A stretch of DNA of 64,000 nt from Toxoplasma gondii ME49 (GCF_000006565.2 NC_031474.1:2391662-2455661), one strand, 5' to 3'; positions 49,506-63,800 are shown, counted from the first letter of the stretch. The notes: generated from the letters alone by a model not told the origin. A program made the numbers and translations.

Positions 49506-52500
49506 CGCTAAAAGAATCGTCGCCTGGAAATGGTATGTACTTATTTCTATGCACGCGCATGTATCTAGATTGTGTGTGCAGGTAAACGCATTTATAACTT
49601 AGGAATGCGTTCCGCACCGAAGAGAAGAGTCGTCCTTCGGTGGTAGCTGAAGTTCCGAACGAACCTCCTGTCCCTTGTGCGGTTTCCTCTGACAAAGGTA
49701 AGTCAGCACCAATGCACGGAACGGGAGTCAATGCAGCGTTGATATACCGACCGGCTTGTCTGTTCCTTGCTACGCGGGTGTCACGCGAGCGACAACGGCC
49801 GCCGAGAAACTCTACGAAGCACCTGCTCCGGAAAAGAACTGGAACCCACGCGCATCAGCGAAAACCGAGACAGCTGCTGTCGGACGGATGACTGGACAAT
49901 AGCCGCCAGCTGGAGCTGTACTTCTACCGGGACGGGCGTCTCACTCCCTATCTCACAGCATTATGACCGGAACTGGACGCAGCCTCTTCACTCACCAATC
50001 TGTAATCATTGTGACAGCTCGCGAATCCAAGTCAGCTGCTGTGTCACGGACACCCAATCATCAATTTTTAACGGAAGCGGCACGGCCATTGCACACACGA
50101 GATTGTAGGACATATGCTAAGTAGAGCAGTGACATCGTTTGAATGGAGCCACGGCACACGGAATTCGGCACTTCGGCACATATTTCCTCCCTTCGTCTTT
50201 CTATTTCTCCCCTCAAAGTAAAGGAGAGGTACGACACAGGATCTCTCGATGCGGCAAAGGTGGTTCCTGACTACGCGACCGAACAACGCTACTGTCGAGG
50301 GGTCGGCCGACGTAGGAGAGAACAGCGTCTTCCAAAAAGACTGGACGCACCCCAAATTAACGCTTCCTCAGATGACACGTGACGTAAAACAACAACAACG
50401 AATGCCTGAGGCCTCAATCTTTCGAATCTGGCATGGGCATCCGACTCAATTCCTAGGTGTACCCCCACGAGAAAGCTTTCTCAGCCAGCCCGTTGAACAA
50501 CAATAGCTACTTAAGTGTCAGTCCTTATTCGTCTCCAGTCTTTTCTATGCTTCTTTACCCCGTCACCCAAAAACTTCCCGTTGGGGAAAAGTGGTCCTCG
50601 GAGGTAAAGAATGAGTCGCCGGACAGACCAAGGCTTCGGGCCTGTCCTCGACTCAAGCATCTAAAATAACGACACTTTTCTATGAACTCGTCCTCAGAAG
50701 AAGGGTGTGCCATACACACTTGTACGCTTGACTTTTCACCAGTGCCACACACAACACCGCCCGTCATGAAAATCTGAGAGACACGAATGGAGGCGGTCAC
50801 CCAGCCGACAGAATAGATAGCGACGACGCGACCGCTGGGGGAGAGCGCCTCCTGACAAGGGTGAAGAGCCAGGGACGGGTGAACACCAAACAAAAACGAG
50901 GAACAAAAGCAAAACAAAGAGAATCGCGACAGGCGAACGCCACACGTATGGCAGACTGACAGGATGTGATTTGACTGGAGGTTCTTTTTGCGCTTGCCAA
51001 TCCGACACGCAGAATGGACGCCTACCAAAGAGACGCAGCCTGCCCGGGCTCACAGCGTCGGCACTCACAGGGCCAACTTAGTGTACGCGAGTGGCATGAA
51101 AGCGGTTTACCCGACACCGCGACGAGAGAAAAATGAAAACCACTTTTCGTTTCTAGTCTGTACTGTTCTTCTCGTGTCCGTGTCGCAGCAAGACGAACTC
51201 GCATACGGACAGATACAGTCGAGGCCACGAGGCAGCGCACACTTGAGCAAGGTCCCAAAAAATAAGTGTGTCTGCGCTCAACTTTCGCGTAGGGGATGAG
51301 GATATACGACTTGTTTACGCTGGAAAGAACACAGAATTCTCCTCACTTCTTAAACGCACTCAAACCGGTCCGGCCTCACAGAGAGGGCACGCCGAGCAGT
51401 TCAAGGTCATGCAAGGCTCGCGGCTGCGCTGCACACCTAGGAATTTCTGAAGGGAGCTACACCTGCCTGGTGGCTTCAAGTTCATGTGCGACACGTAGAC
51501 ACGAGAAACGCGAAGGAAAGGATCTCCACCAATCGGTGATATGCATCCGTGTTGATCGAGTAGAAAGTTCAGGAGACCAGCAAGCCTAGCACTAGCGATA
51601 TATGCGGGCTGCCGACAGCCACGGCAGAACACATGACCTTGGCAACGGAAGCACACACCCCAAAAGCCGTCCGAAGCTCAAGCATGACCCAAAATCGAGC
51701 AAACAAAAAGAGCCTGCGCACTTCTTGCCGGTCAGGGAAGGGAGAACGACGGCCACTCTTACTTGCCCCACATTGTTTTTTGTACCCACGAAAAAGCCGC
51801 CTCTCAAAAAACCGCCTGAATGTGTGCGCTCGGTACCCCGGGCACGGCTTCAGGGGAGGGACGGCGCGTCTCCGAACGTGAGCTGCGAGGCGGCGACATT
51901 CGTGTACCGCCTTCAAGAAAGAAAGACACGGTCAACAGCTTCATACATATGTGTGTACCTGAGTAGTTTGGCACAAACCCTATGCATTAGGCGGTTCTTT
52001 CTGAATTTGAACGTACAACGGGACTTTTTAGTGGGCAGCGGAGAAGTTGGAGCATTAGAAGCTTATAGCTTGGTCAGCTCACCAACAACCTTGCGTTACA
52101 GCCAGAATCATGCTGCTTTGGTTTCTGCGCCTTTGAGGTGATTTGCGGAGGAACATCCTAGCTGGACAGACGAAACATGGCCGAGAGGTCGATATTTTTC
52201 CTAGCATCGTTTCTTCTGCGCTGGAAAGGAAAGACGGCCATGGAACAACAAAATCGTGTTATACGGCGGTATAGCGAGAAGGTTTTCACTCGGCTTTCGA
52301 CTTCGGAAGCCGTGTCCTCGAGGGACGAGGAGCTGGGTTCCAGGTGCAGGATCTTGGGGAGAGTCTGACTTTGAATCTCTAGTCAGGGCACCTGACGGCA
52401 GAGTCGACACCTTCTTATGTCTCCCACAGGTGCAGTAGTATATGGGGCTCCTCCGTGCATCACTGAGCAACATTTTTGAGAGTCCCATTTTAGTGGCTAA

Positions 52501-54224
52501 CGTTTTGTTGCCGGCTTTTAGTGGGTCGCAGTCGGCAGCGAAGAACTGCCCCCACGATTAGCATTCCGACGTTTAATCTGTGAAATCTGGAGGGAGATAC
52601 CAGGTGTATCTTAAGCACCGGGGACCGGGTAGACACGAAAACTATTCCATCCGTCCAACAACCGAAGTAATCTGTGCCGGCCTGTGAAGAGATCGCCGCA
52701 ACCGTGGACGACAGTGACATAAGCAGATGAGGCCACGCCTTTCAACGGTCTGCTACTAAACGATACCGGAGACTCCTTCCTACACATCGTAGCAACACGC
52801 GAATTTACTGACGCACATTCAACAGGAGGCAAGTTTCTAATTTCAGACGGGCACATCGTTGACAAGAACACATACGTGACGGCGAATAGATGATGCTGAC
52901 AGTTGCGGCCAGTACAGCGGTTGTTCGAAAAGGTATTCAAGACTCGGGCAGATTGAGAGATGATGCAGGAAGCGACGTTCGTGGTGATGGGCCTTCAACG
53001 ATTCCGCCTGTAAAACGTGCTGCGAATGCTCAACTCTAGCCCAAATTGCTACCAAAGCTCGGGCTCTTCAGAGGCGGGAAGCACCTGGTATGAAGCGCAG
53101 CTCCGATGAAGGGGTGCTTCTGCCCATGAAAAATATAAAGTAAACGTATATCAATGGCATTTGCCTTCACGTGGTCCTCTCCTGCTACTTGCCTCAGCGC
53201 CAGCGATGCGTTATTGGCATTTCTCAAGGATGAACAATGTCACTGATCCGGTCCTTTTGTGGGACATGCACCTTCATGCGCAGGCTACGACTATGAGAGG
53301 ACATCTCAGAATTTTCAGGCTCTTACGAACTGTGTGCAGACACCCCACACTGATACGGTGCTTCCTGAGACCGGTGCCGATCGTTCGCTGCTACGGATCT
53401 CATTTTGTTTCCACAGTAGAAGTGGACGCCTACACGTGATGAGCTTTGCATCCTACAGTGTTTCAGCCGAACGCATTCTCACGTATCAAATATAACCGAC
53501 AAGGAGATAAAAACACAGATGTGTATATACGGTGCCAACGAGTATGATGAGCCAACCAGAGAGGCTATCTCCTCGAGTGAGTGTCGCGAAAGATCATGTA
53601 GAGGCGTGCGCCTGAAAGCGACAGCGAAATCGTTCGACACGTTAATTGAAACGTTCGGGCCGTTGTAATCTTCATTGCTCTGCCTCTGCTTGATCGAGGC
53701 GTCACATTTACTGGCTCCTGCCTTACAAGATCCAACGGGCACATAAATCCAGGAAATGGAAAACGACTCGAGAACTTTCGCGAGGAAATTTTTTACCAGA
53801 AACGCATCTGACAAATGATCTCAGCAGATACTGAGAAACGTGGCTGCGCCAAATTCGAGCCATCCTTAGCACAAGAACGCTCGCTTGAGATCTTAGCCCT
53901 CAGAGCGGCGCATTTAATTCTCATAACGGCCCCTGTCATTTATAGGCACTGAAATACCTGTCTGCATCCTTTCCACGTGGCAGAACCTTGGAAACAACAT
54001 GCATCTGCATATACTTCTCGAGTGTAGAAACTATGTGCTTTGACCATAGATTTCCCACTGGCAAATTTGTACGGAGACGTTACCCGCAAGCGTACTGCAT
54101 CCATTGCATGCAAGGCGTGCAGCTCTACACGATGTTGTAGCGCATTATGTACGCACACCAATGCGTGCAGAGATGTATAAATGCACATTGTTTCCCCAGT
54201 GTTCGTTTGATGATGAGTACGCTC
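49506..54224. other. Spacer of about 4.7 kb without a supported gene
   Basis: Between the CELF start and the stop of the next minus-strand gene, so it holds the CELF promoter and 5' leader. Minus-strand open stretches at 50555-51028 and 51569-51916 and a plus-strand one at 51602-52141 show no domain, no convincing splice partners and mixed composition. A noncoding or rapidly evolving transcript cannot be excluded. Confidence 0.45.
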
Positions 54225-57200
54225 TTAGGCTGTGTATCCGCCAGACCCATCTACAGGACGGGGTTCTGTTGGGAAGGTTTCCGAGTTTTTTGACAAGCGA
54301 CTCTGGGTAGGGCTGGAATTTCCTGCTTCACAGTCTGAGATTTTCTTCCGCTCTCGTGGGGATTCAGCACCCACTCTGTCCGCTTCGCAAGGCGAGGTGC
54401 CTTTTCCTGGTTGTGCCCCACACCGGAGGCTCGACGCCACACCCCCAACCTCAATGGTCTCCTCTGCGTTCTTATTCCTGTTAGCCTCGCCTTCCTGCTT
54501 ACTAACTGCATGCACGTCTGCTGTCCCTTCGCCCTTCTTCTCCGCTCCGGTCCTCAAGGCCTCCAAGCGCGACCCGAGCAAGGCGGTCGTCCCCCCCATT
54601 CCATCTGTCCTCTTCTCTTCTCTCGTTTCCCCTTCACTTGACAGTGACTTCTGCGCCTCCTCTCCAGTGTCGCCAGCCGCGCTGCCGTCCCTCGAGTGAC
54701 TGCCGTTCCTCAGAAAATTCAGGGTCAGCACCGAGTACACAGCGCGTCCTACGGTGCCAGCGACGCCTGCGTCTGGCCGGTGTCTCTCTCCTCTTTCGAA
54801 GTCCTCCAAGGACCAGCCACAGCGACGCAAAGCTTCAATGTGCTGGGCGTCGCTGATGCCTCGTCGAGCGCGCCACTCCTCCAAGAAGCTTCTCTCTTCT
54901 GTCTGTACAGCCCCGTCGGCGAGAACGCCTGCCACGACAGAGTCGTAGCTGTTGATCGCAAGGCGCAGGGACTGCGGACAACAAGAAAGAAATTAAGATC
55001 TCGAATGGGTTTGTCTACCCAGTCCAAGTTCTCTCCCATTTTGCTTTGTCTCTCTGAGCAATCTTTGCGACTACATGTGGTGTCCTCCTTGACGGTACAC
55101 CTATGCTCAGAGATACTTCAAATCTGAGTGGCAAACGTAATACCAAAGAGTCAAAGCTCCTTCCACAGATTCCACTTGATTCCTCGTGGCCCCGAAAGAC
55201 GAGCAAATGCGGTGCAACGATATATATATATATATATACATGCATATATATATACATATATGTATATCTCTGTACCTATGCATGTAGAGGAGTACCTAGA
55301 GATGCACGTACGTCGGTGCTACGATTTCCACGTAGAAACAGCAAAACAGAAAACTCGTTTTTCCTCTACACTGTCTCACTTGAGCGTACGACCGCTCCAC
55401 AAGAACTGAAGCAAGACCTTGGAGTACAGGGAAGCCGATTTTCACGGGGTCATCGAGAATGAAGCGGGCAGCAGTTTCGATGTCAAAGACGAGGACGTCG
55501 CAGTCTGTTGCACACACTGCTCGTTTGTCCGAGGCTCTCCCCGACTCCAGCGACTCCGCGATTTCTTTCTCCTGCGTCGATCTCGCCTCCTCTTCTTCTC
55601 CGAGCATGCCTCGCGGGCCGCGCCGGCGACCGGAACGCAGGAACCGCGACCAGATCGCTTCGTCTTCCTCGTCGTCCTCTTCTTCTTCCGAGACCACTGC
55701 TGCTTCGTGAAAGTACGACGCCCGCGTGTGGGTCGCTGCGTTTACCGCGGCTTCTGGAGTACAGGTCTCCGTCGAAGCTGGCCCTTCTCTTTGTTTCAGC
55801 GGCGGCAAAAGCAGTCCTTCTTCCTCCTCTTCTTCCTCCTTCTCTCCGTGCCCCTCTGGAGCGTTCGGCTCCCTAGCGGACACCGGCAAACACGTGACAG
55901 GGACCCCCGCGTGCGTCGTTTCTGAGGAGCGCGGGCAGCTTGAGGCCCCGGCTCCCGCAACTGTCACAGGCGTCTCAGTGTCCACTCTGGGGTCACCAGC
56001 CTGCGATTTCCCCGTCCGATCTGAGGCCAAAAGCACATCCCCGACCCAGCCCGGGGTAAGGCGTGAACCCGCGCGTTCGGAGTCTTCGCCGTCATCACGA
56101 TCGTCCCGAATCTCACCTTTTGTCTCCGGAGTTCCTTCTACGCTTCCAGCGCCCCCTCCTCCGCCTAGACTTCCAGATCCTCCCAGTTCTCGACTCAACA
56201 ATGTTGCATCTGCATGTGTCTCATCACTGACACCATGAACTGCCGAGTTTCGCAGAGGAACCTGCACTTCCGACCGATCTTCCTTCAGCATCTCCTGTCC
56301 CGAGTCTCCAGAGGACTTCCGCTCCAGCGCATCCAGCGACTGAGGACATCCAACGGCGGCGGAATCTGAACCTGCATCGCTTCCGCCAGCTCCAAGGAGG
56401 TTAGGCGGGAGCTTGGACTTCTTAGTCGCCTCCCCGAGCGTGGCGAGACGCCTCAGCGCGGACACGTAGGAGAGAAAGGCCTCGAGACCTATGACTGGAG
56501 TTCCGTCGGTGCCAGTATAGTGTTCGAGGAGATCGCCGTGCTGGTAGACGTCAACTCTGCCTCTGAGAATGAACACGAGCTTCTTGACTGGCTCACCCGG
56601 ACGCGTCAGCTCCGAACCTGCAGGCAGAGTCTCCCAGCGGCCGATGGTGAGGAGAGTGCGGAAACGCCGAGGCGAGAGACCAGCAGGGAGGAAGTATTTC
56701 TCGAACACATCGAGCTCGTCGTTCGTGAAGCCCACCTCGTTGTGCTCCGTCAGGTACCGGTAGAGCATGAAGAAGTTGAGAGTGAAGAAGACGACGTTCC
56801 ACGCCGCGGCGTCGGTCATCGATGGCCTCCGCGTGTAGTTGTACGAGAAGAAACAGATGCCCGCGAGCAGGTTGAACCCGCGAAGCAGGCGCATGTCAGC
56901 CATGACTGTCCCCGTCAGCGAGAGAACCGAGCCGGTCGTCACTAACACATTTCCATTCTGGTAGCACCATTCACTCGCCCGCGCCTGGAGCGACGCGAAA
57001 TGCTTGCCTGCTCTCCCACGGATACGCTGAAAAAACGGCGAGGCCCCCGACTGGGGGGCCCTCAACTGGGAAGTACCGGGTCCGGAGGCAGACGGCAGAA
57101 GCAGGAAACGAATCTGGCCAGCCAGAGAGGACGCAAGGCACACCAGACGCGTCCACACACCGCGCCCCATCAAGCTTCTCTCCAGACTCTCGGCTGTCTT

Positions 57201-60200
57201 GGAGAGCACCAAGAAATTCCCACGCCGGCCATCCACTGTCTCTGGCTTTAAAGGTTCCTCTGCCACAAACGGGAACGCCGGAGCAATTTCTGGGGGTTTC
57301 CTCGGAGGAAAAGACGGAGATGGTGCCTCGACCACTACAGGGCCTTGAAATGTCGCAGCTGCTCGCTCAACGTCCTCACGTGTCACGGGAGGCGCTTCTA
57401 GCAACGGCGATCCGAGGGCATCACCTCGCGAAGACGACTTCGTCCAAACTCTGTCCTGCTTTATGGCCTGGGACTCGGTGGGGTCGTTGCGTGCAACCAC
57501 GGTCTCGAGGTACATTCCAAATCCCTCGCTGGCCGTCGGGTCTTTTCCAATGATCGAAGCACTCCCCGAGTTCGACTGCAGCGGCTGTTCCGCGCTGCTC
57601 CGGTTCCTGCTGCGGCTTTCCCCGACTCGCTCGTCGCTTATGCGATGTGGTTCAACATCCTCGCGCATGCTGTAGACAAGGGATTCCACCTCCATTGCAG
57701 TTGGCTGTCTGGCAAGGGGAGCCTCGCGGCCTAGAAAACCTTCCCTCACGCTGTCTCCTTCGTGCTCCTCGACACCGGGCATATCTGCTCGGACAGGCTT
57801 CGATCCTACGGGAACTTGTCGATCCCGCTGCACGCACTCTGAAGAAATCTTTGAAGCGCCTACGACTTCCCCTTTTTCTGACGCATTTATCGAGGTCGCA
57901 GGAGCCACGCGATCTCCCTTAGAAAACACCTGAAGTGTGGCATTGGCGACACTCAAAACCGGCTCTCGTTGACGGCTTCCGCCTATCCTGTCTTCAGCAA
58001 TTTGTTCTTCCTTTGGCAGATCTGAACGAACAGACGCGCTCGTCTCTGAAGCAGAGAAACGGCCCGTACCCGCCGCCTCCGCTCGGCTTCCTGGCGACAC
58101 TGCTGCCTCTCGTTCCGCCTGTGAATCTAAAGACGACTCATCAGCCTTCTCCCCACTCACGCCACGATCTACATACTGAGGAGACGCCAAAACTGAATCT
58201 GTGCAGATCGTGTCTGGCGAACGAGCATCAAGATCCTGGGTGGCATCTTGAGACACTGACAAGTTTACGTCCACACCGGCAGTCGACATCCAGGCGGTGC
58301 GTCTTCTCTTCCTTGATTTTCGTCCTATCAGGTCCGTCGAGCCTCGTGAGGCCACCCCGCAGCGAGAGTCACTCCGCACGGTGCGCCCAGTGCCGGGTCT
58401 CTCTCGTCTCGACCCTTCGCTCGACCGCGACGGGAGCGGTGGGTCCGTCGCAGATGTCGAAGGAGACGCATGCAGCGCGCGTCTGCGGTCCGGTTCGCCT
58501 CGCGTCTTCAACCCTCCAGCTCGCTTTTGCTTGGAGAACGACGGCGTCTGCTTCCGCGACCGAAAGAGCCGGTCGTACAAGCCCTTGAGAGCTGCATGCG
58601 CAAGGACGGGAAACTGATAGTTCACGTACAACTCCCGAGACGGCTGGAGAGAAGAGGCAGACGCGGGTGGGCGGCGGACGAGGGACGACGAGGCCGAGTG
58701 TCGCGGCGCATGTCGCGTGTGGCGCTCATCGGAGAGGCGCGTTGGGTGGTCTTGACACCTCGTAAGAAATCCCGTTTTCCGACCTATCTCCTGACTTGCC
58801 CTCGTCTTTCCCGCGCGAAGAAACAGACGATTCATTTCCTCAGTCCACTCCAGGGCTTCCGCAACCGCCGCCATTCTGCGTGCTGTCGCGGCCGCCGCCG
58901 CAGCCGCCACTGCTGCCCCCTCAGCTTGTGACGCATGCGCCGGCAGGCGCAAACTGGGAGGAGAGACTTGGACAGGAAACGAAGAAGAGGCAGGGAAAAG
59001 AGACGACGAGGAGGATGGATGAGATGCAGATGAGAGAGAAGAAGCCGCAGTGGAAGACGAGGCAGAAGAGGATCCCGATGAGGCGAACGATGCCGGGAAA
59101 GAAGAAGGGAAAGAATGAGCGGGAGAATGCGACGGAGACGCGGTGTGGTAGAAGGGCGGCCCAAAGTGGGGGACCACGGCACCTGCCGATGAAGGCCAGC
59201 GATGTCGATGGGGATGTTCAGGCGCACCGGCATGCGGCGCCAAAGTCGACTCTTTCCAATGGGGAGTGAACTGCAATTCATCAAACAGGTGGTACCAGGC
59301 CACTATGTCTTCATCGTGAATGTCGAGGGCGCCCGGAGGTTGCAGCGACAAGGAAGGTGCATACTGTGATGTGGGCATGAGTTCTGCATCATGGCGTGTG
59401 GCAGTCGAAGAATCGAGGGGTGAAGGAGAACCCAATCTTTCTGAAGATGAAGTCGAAGGAGAAGAACAACGGAGAGCCGAAGATGAGGGAGACCATGCCG
59501 AATCGCTGCGCATCACACTACTCACTGAGTCTGGACGCCTCGTCACTTCAGCCTGGGAGTCGCCTAACCAATCAGCGGCTGACACGGGGGGGCACTGTGC
59601 CTCATCAGGCGACGCACAGTCTTCTCCAACTCTTTGAGCACTTGCCGTCCCTCCTTCAGCGGCGTCTGGTGAGTTGCCTTGGCTTTGCCGGTTGTCTCGG
59701 GTGTCTCCCGCGATGCGGTGAGCAGAGTCCCCCCTCCCGCGGTCGCCTTCAGACGGAGACGCCGAGGACTGGCTAGCCAGGAAGCGCAGAGAGCCGAAAG
59801 AGAGCGAACACGGTGTAGCGGTTGACATCGGCGGGAGGGATGGCCGCGAAGAAAAGGCCCGAGAAGGACAGGGGCGCAAGGCAAAGGAAGAACAAGGCGG
59901 CGAATCGGAGAAAGAAGACGAGCAAACAGAACTTGGAGCAGAGGTACGGACACAGGAAGGCAGAGGCAGAGTCGGGGCGAGAGCAAAAGGAGACGGCCAC
60001 ACTAGGTCGGATGAAAAAGAGGACAGACGCCGAGAGCAGGAAGAAACGGCCGAAGACACTGCCGACGAGTTGTCATAAGGAAGACTTCTACACCGCGTCG
60101 GAGAACCACAGCGAAGGAAAAAGGAGGACTTTGTCTGAATGCAGCCTGCGTGCATCTCCAAAGGATCCTGTCCAGTACCGAGGTAACCCGTTTCAAGGCA

Positions 60201-60872
60201 AGCGACCTGTCGCTTGTCGTGGGCAGAACCAGACCAGAAAGAAGCGTCGTGCTTGCAGGCACACCTACCTCTTCCGCTCTTGCTTCGGTTGGGATCCACC
60301 GCATCAGAGGGAACGCTTTGTTTCGTTTCACGGATAGAAGACGCCAGACGACTCAAGGAGAAAGGCCGAGATGAAACTGAGTGAACCAGGAAAGGCAAAG
60401 ACGCGAGAGTCGAAGAAGCGCTCGCGGTAGGAAACCGAGACAGAGAAGATGACAAAGATGGAGACAAAGACGGAGACGGACGAAACGATTGGTGAACAGC
60501 GGGTGTACAGCAGTGAGAGAGGCCAGCGGGCGGAGACGAAGAAACCGCCCCATCGTTTGTCTGGGAAGAGGTATCGGCCAAGTTGCCTACAGGGGGGGCC
60601 GAGGGAGAATAGGTTTTACAGGCGCGCGTCTTCAGTGAGGTTAAAAAAGACGATGTTGAGTTCTTGGAGAAGACAAAGGTGGGCATCTTCGAATGACGCC
60701 GAGGAAAAGGTGCCGACCACTCCGAAGAGGATTCTGACGAGCACGGTAAGACCAAAGGTGAGAGGCGAGGCGGGTGCGGACCGGGACAGGAAGCCGACCG
60801 GGTTCTGGAACACCGCACTCGCCGACGACTGTGTCGTGCAGAAGCGAAAACGTCCTTGGAAGCTGACGCCAT
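54225..60872 (-). CDS. Popeye-domain (POPDC-like) membrane protein with giant extensions
   Basis: Two exons, 60872-55380 and 54971-54225, joined in phase 0 (donor CAA|GTGAGA, acceptor TTGTCCGCAG), about 2079 residues. The first about 1300 residues are Ser/Arg/Pro-rich and unrelated to anything I know. About 1306-1395 hold three membrane segments in the POPDC arrangement (VLVTTGSVLSLTGTVMADM; LLRGFNLLAGICFFSYNY; AAWNVVFFTLNFFMLYRYL). Then comes a cyclic-nucleotide-binding-like barrel: LSPRRFRTLLTIGRWETLPA, GSELTRPGEPVKKLVFILRG, then HYTGTDGTPVIGLEAFLSYV. The barrel is split by an acidic insert of about 315 residues (Gly, Glu and Ser runs) and resumes at DCDVLVFDIETAARFI. POPDC proteins bind cAMP in animals; ligand binding here is inference. 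The second exon starts SLRLAINSYDSVVAGV, then a charged tail. The ATG at 60872 is the first in frame. The leader (FASARHSRRRVRCSRTRSAS) is Arg-rich and could be an organelle presequence. Confidence 0.85.
55220..55266. repeat. AT microsatellite in the Popeye-gene intron
   Basis: (TA)n tract with short ACATGC interruptions inside the 408-bp intron of the Popeye-domain gene. Confidence 0.85.
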
Positions 60873-63800
60873 ATTCAACGCAAAAACGATATGTGTCGGA
60901 AAAAGACTCCTTTTATCTGCCTGGGCTCGCCACCGTGAGGTCCGGTGAGCCACCGCAGTAGCCGCGATTCGGCTACGCAGACATGGAGGAAATAACGGTC
61001 TTTCTAGTGGGAAAAAGCGGAGTTAAGCGCACCCGAAAGCGGCAGGGAAACAATCATATGCTGGATTAGGAAACTCGCCAGCAATTATCTCTGCGCAATA
61101 CACGAGACAGGCTCGACTGATGCGCCATGGGAAGAGATTCTGGGAGCGAGGAACACGCTTTTCCCTGGGCTTGCGGTGTCAAACCAGGAGGCCTACGTTT
61201 CCTGCTCCTTCGGATTGTTGTTTTCCGTCGATATAGGCAGCTTCTGCTGCTTGCACGTGGCATTTGCGTGGTTTGTCTGGGTCGGCGGGGCAGGGGCAGG
61301 AGAACTCACTAAGGTTCCAAGATAATAACGCATGCGCGACAAGTGATGTGTACGCTGGAGAAGTGTCGCTGGCTGTGCTTCCCGTTTTCTGGCCGACTGT
61401 TCGCCAAAACGCTACGCTCTCTGAAAATAATCCTCGTTTTCACGGAAATTCAGCTAGTTTTGCATCTTTGTAACCTTGCTGTTGCTAGGTGATTCGGGAG
61501 CCACGCAACGCTACCTTTCCGAAGGTGGATTCTTTTCCTTCTTAGGTGTCGTACACGCAGTCACCTAGCTGGTCGTGAGAACCTTCGCGCGCCTAAACGG
61601 AAAAAAGTGAAAACAAGAGCCCTTGTAGTGTCAGCCCCTAGCGAATAACCTGAATAGAGGTCGTTCTGGAAGAAAACACTTTTCTTCCTTGCATGGCGCA
61701 TTCGCGGGAAGGAAGCAGCAGCTTGTTGTCTCCGCCGAATTAACTTTGTGACTGATGCAGCTTTTGCGACCTGCTTGAAATTGAGTCTTACGTTGCAGAT
61801 ATTCTCCACGTCAACAGCGGCGAACACATTGAAGGATTACTACACAGCTCGCTCCAAATTAGAGGAAGCACACCACCACTCTCAACGAAGGGACACGCTA
61901 GCGGGTCGAGGCAGCAAGCAGAAAGTCGGAGGAGAGCAAATGTCGAAGCACTGAGCCTCGGTCATTTTTTTAAACTGTGGGCATCCTGCTGGTGACAGTT
62001 CAGAGCGGTGTGTGCAGCAGAAGGCCACAGTCACAATTACCAACTGTTTTTTAGATAAAGACTCAAATTCCTCCGCAAGTTCAACTACTGGCGCTCTCAG
62101 CTGCACAGTCAAACTCACTGCTCAAAGCTGACATCAAAACACCAGTGGTGCCTATGTGTCGGGTGAATCCTTCCAGTGGTCCACCGATGTGGTCCTTTCA
62201 CCCTCCCATGACTCCGGCAAGCACCAGTTGTCCTTGAGTGATTCTTGTGTGTGAAGGAGTGGAACGTGTAGTTACATTCGTGACCGAGCAGCAAGTCATC
62301 CAAGCTTCGCATGTTTCCCAGTTCTTCTTTGTCCCCCCCCAAAACAACTCCAAACCGAAATCCACTAACTACCCTGAAGTTTTGACCATTCTGCAGCTCA
62401 GGTTTACAGTCGACGGAAGATGAGGCCAGGCCGGGTGACAGTAGCTCCAGTGGCATGCCTGATCACTCTAGCGGTCGCATGCCGGCTGAGAAGTACTATC
62501 ATCCTCGTTGCCGGACAAAGCTATGTGCGATGGCCGCATGCGCTCGCTGGATACGTTTGGCACACATGTCAAACAGAGATGGATGTCCACGCCCCCCAGT
62601 AGCCTAGAATTCCACACACGACTTCAGAGTGACCGCGCACTAACCCGAATGTTCCACATCATAAAACCATAACCGTTCATCTCCGTTGCATTCGCTACTG
62701 CTGTAGCCTGCTTCTGGCCTTGGAAGACCTGTAGACGATCGAGGTGCCATGGCTTTCTCCGCACACGTTCTGTATTAGTACCTATCAGAGACACGTATCC
62801 GTAGTACTATCAAAAAGAGTCAAATATGTACATGGGTTGGTAGAAAAGTCCATTTTTATCGGCGGACGAACGCATGCTGTTCAACCAACATTATGGCTTC
62901 TGTCGCTGCTGACGCGGGTGCCCCTCTGGTGCGAGCAGGTGTGCCGCCGATGCCCCTCAGGAGCGACTGGGTGTCCGCGAGGCTCCTGTCATATGAAGAA
63001 TCTGCTCAGCTGGTTTCATATAGCATCGACGATTGCCTGTGTATATACACCCTCTCTAGCGGCATCGTAGTTATCTTATTATTAAATGCGGGAGCATAAT
63101 ATTGGCCTACCGCTGTACGTTCAGTCAACGATGCCACATCAGAATGCTGATAACACTCAGCCTCGTTCACGGATTGACTTGATATGCTTTGGAGAGACAT
63201 TTTATGTCACTGATTTGTCTATCAATTTGTTCTGCGTGTCGAGGACCCTCCTTGTTACCGGCAGGCCTGAATGACTACTTCCCCCGTGGCCCTCACGGTC
63301 ACTCGCATGAAGCGCCCACTAAAACATACCTTACGGTCGCGAGTGCGTTCTCGTGACACATTCTAGCCACAGTAGCATCATGTGGTAAGTCATTCCTGAA
63401 TGTTCTCCTTTGTTCGAGCTATCGGACACAACATTCGTAAATAATGTCGCCGGGATTCTGTGCGCAGCGGAATCCGCGAGTCTCTCCATTCACATAACCG
63501 TACTCTCTCACCTAGGCATCATGCAACCCAAGAATCATTCAGTAACACAAACAAAGAAGGCACGATCATGCGTGCAGCTGCTGAGCCCCGCGTCGTTCCG
63601 GCTAGCGTCTTTCCCCTCTTGAAGCAACCCTAGACGCGCACCTCACCTAGTTAGCAAGCAGACTGTCACAGATTTCTTACGCATAGCTGGAAAAAGTGTC
63701 CTTCGAGAAGCACAGCGTTAGCGTATTCGGGTACAGCCCTCCAACTTGGACATTGCCGACCTTTCCCTACTACGCATCCGGTTGTTTCCGGTCCCCTCAA

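Noticed and set aside
51569..52141. Overlapping open stretches on both strands (115 and 179 codons)
   Set aside because: Opposite-strand overlap with no domain or consistent codon pattern; treated as chance in a spacer.
55419..60961. Many plus-strand open stretches (up to about 217 codons) opposite the Popeye-domain gene
   Set aside because: They are antisense shadows of a Ser/Arg/Glu-rich coding exon; none has a domain or splice structure of its own.
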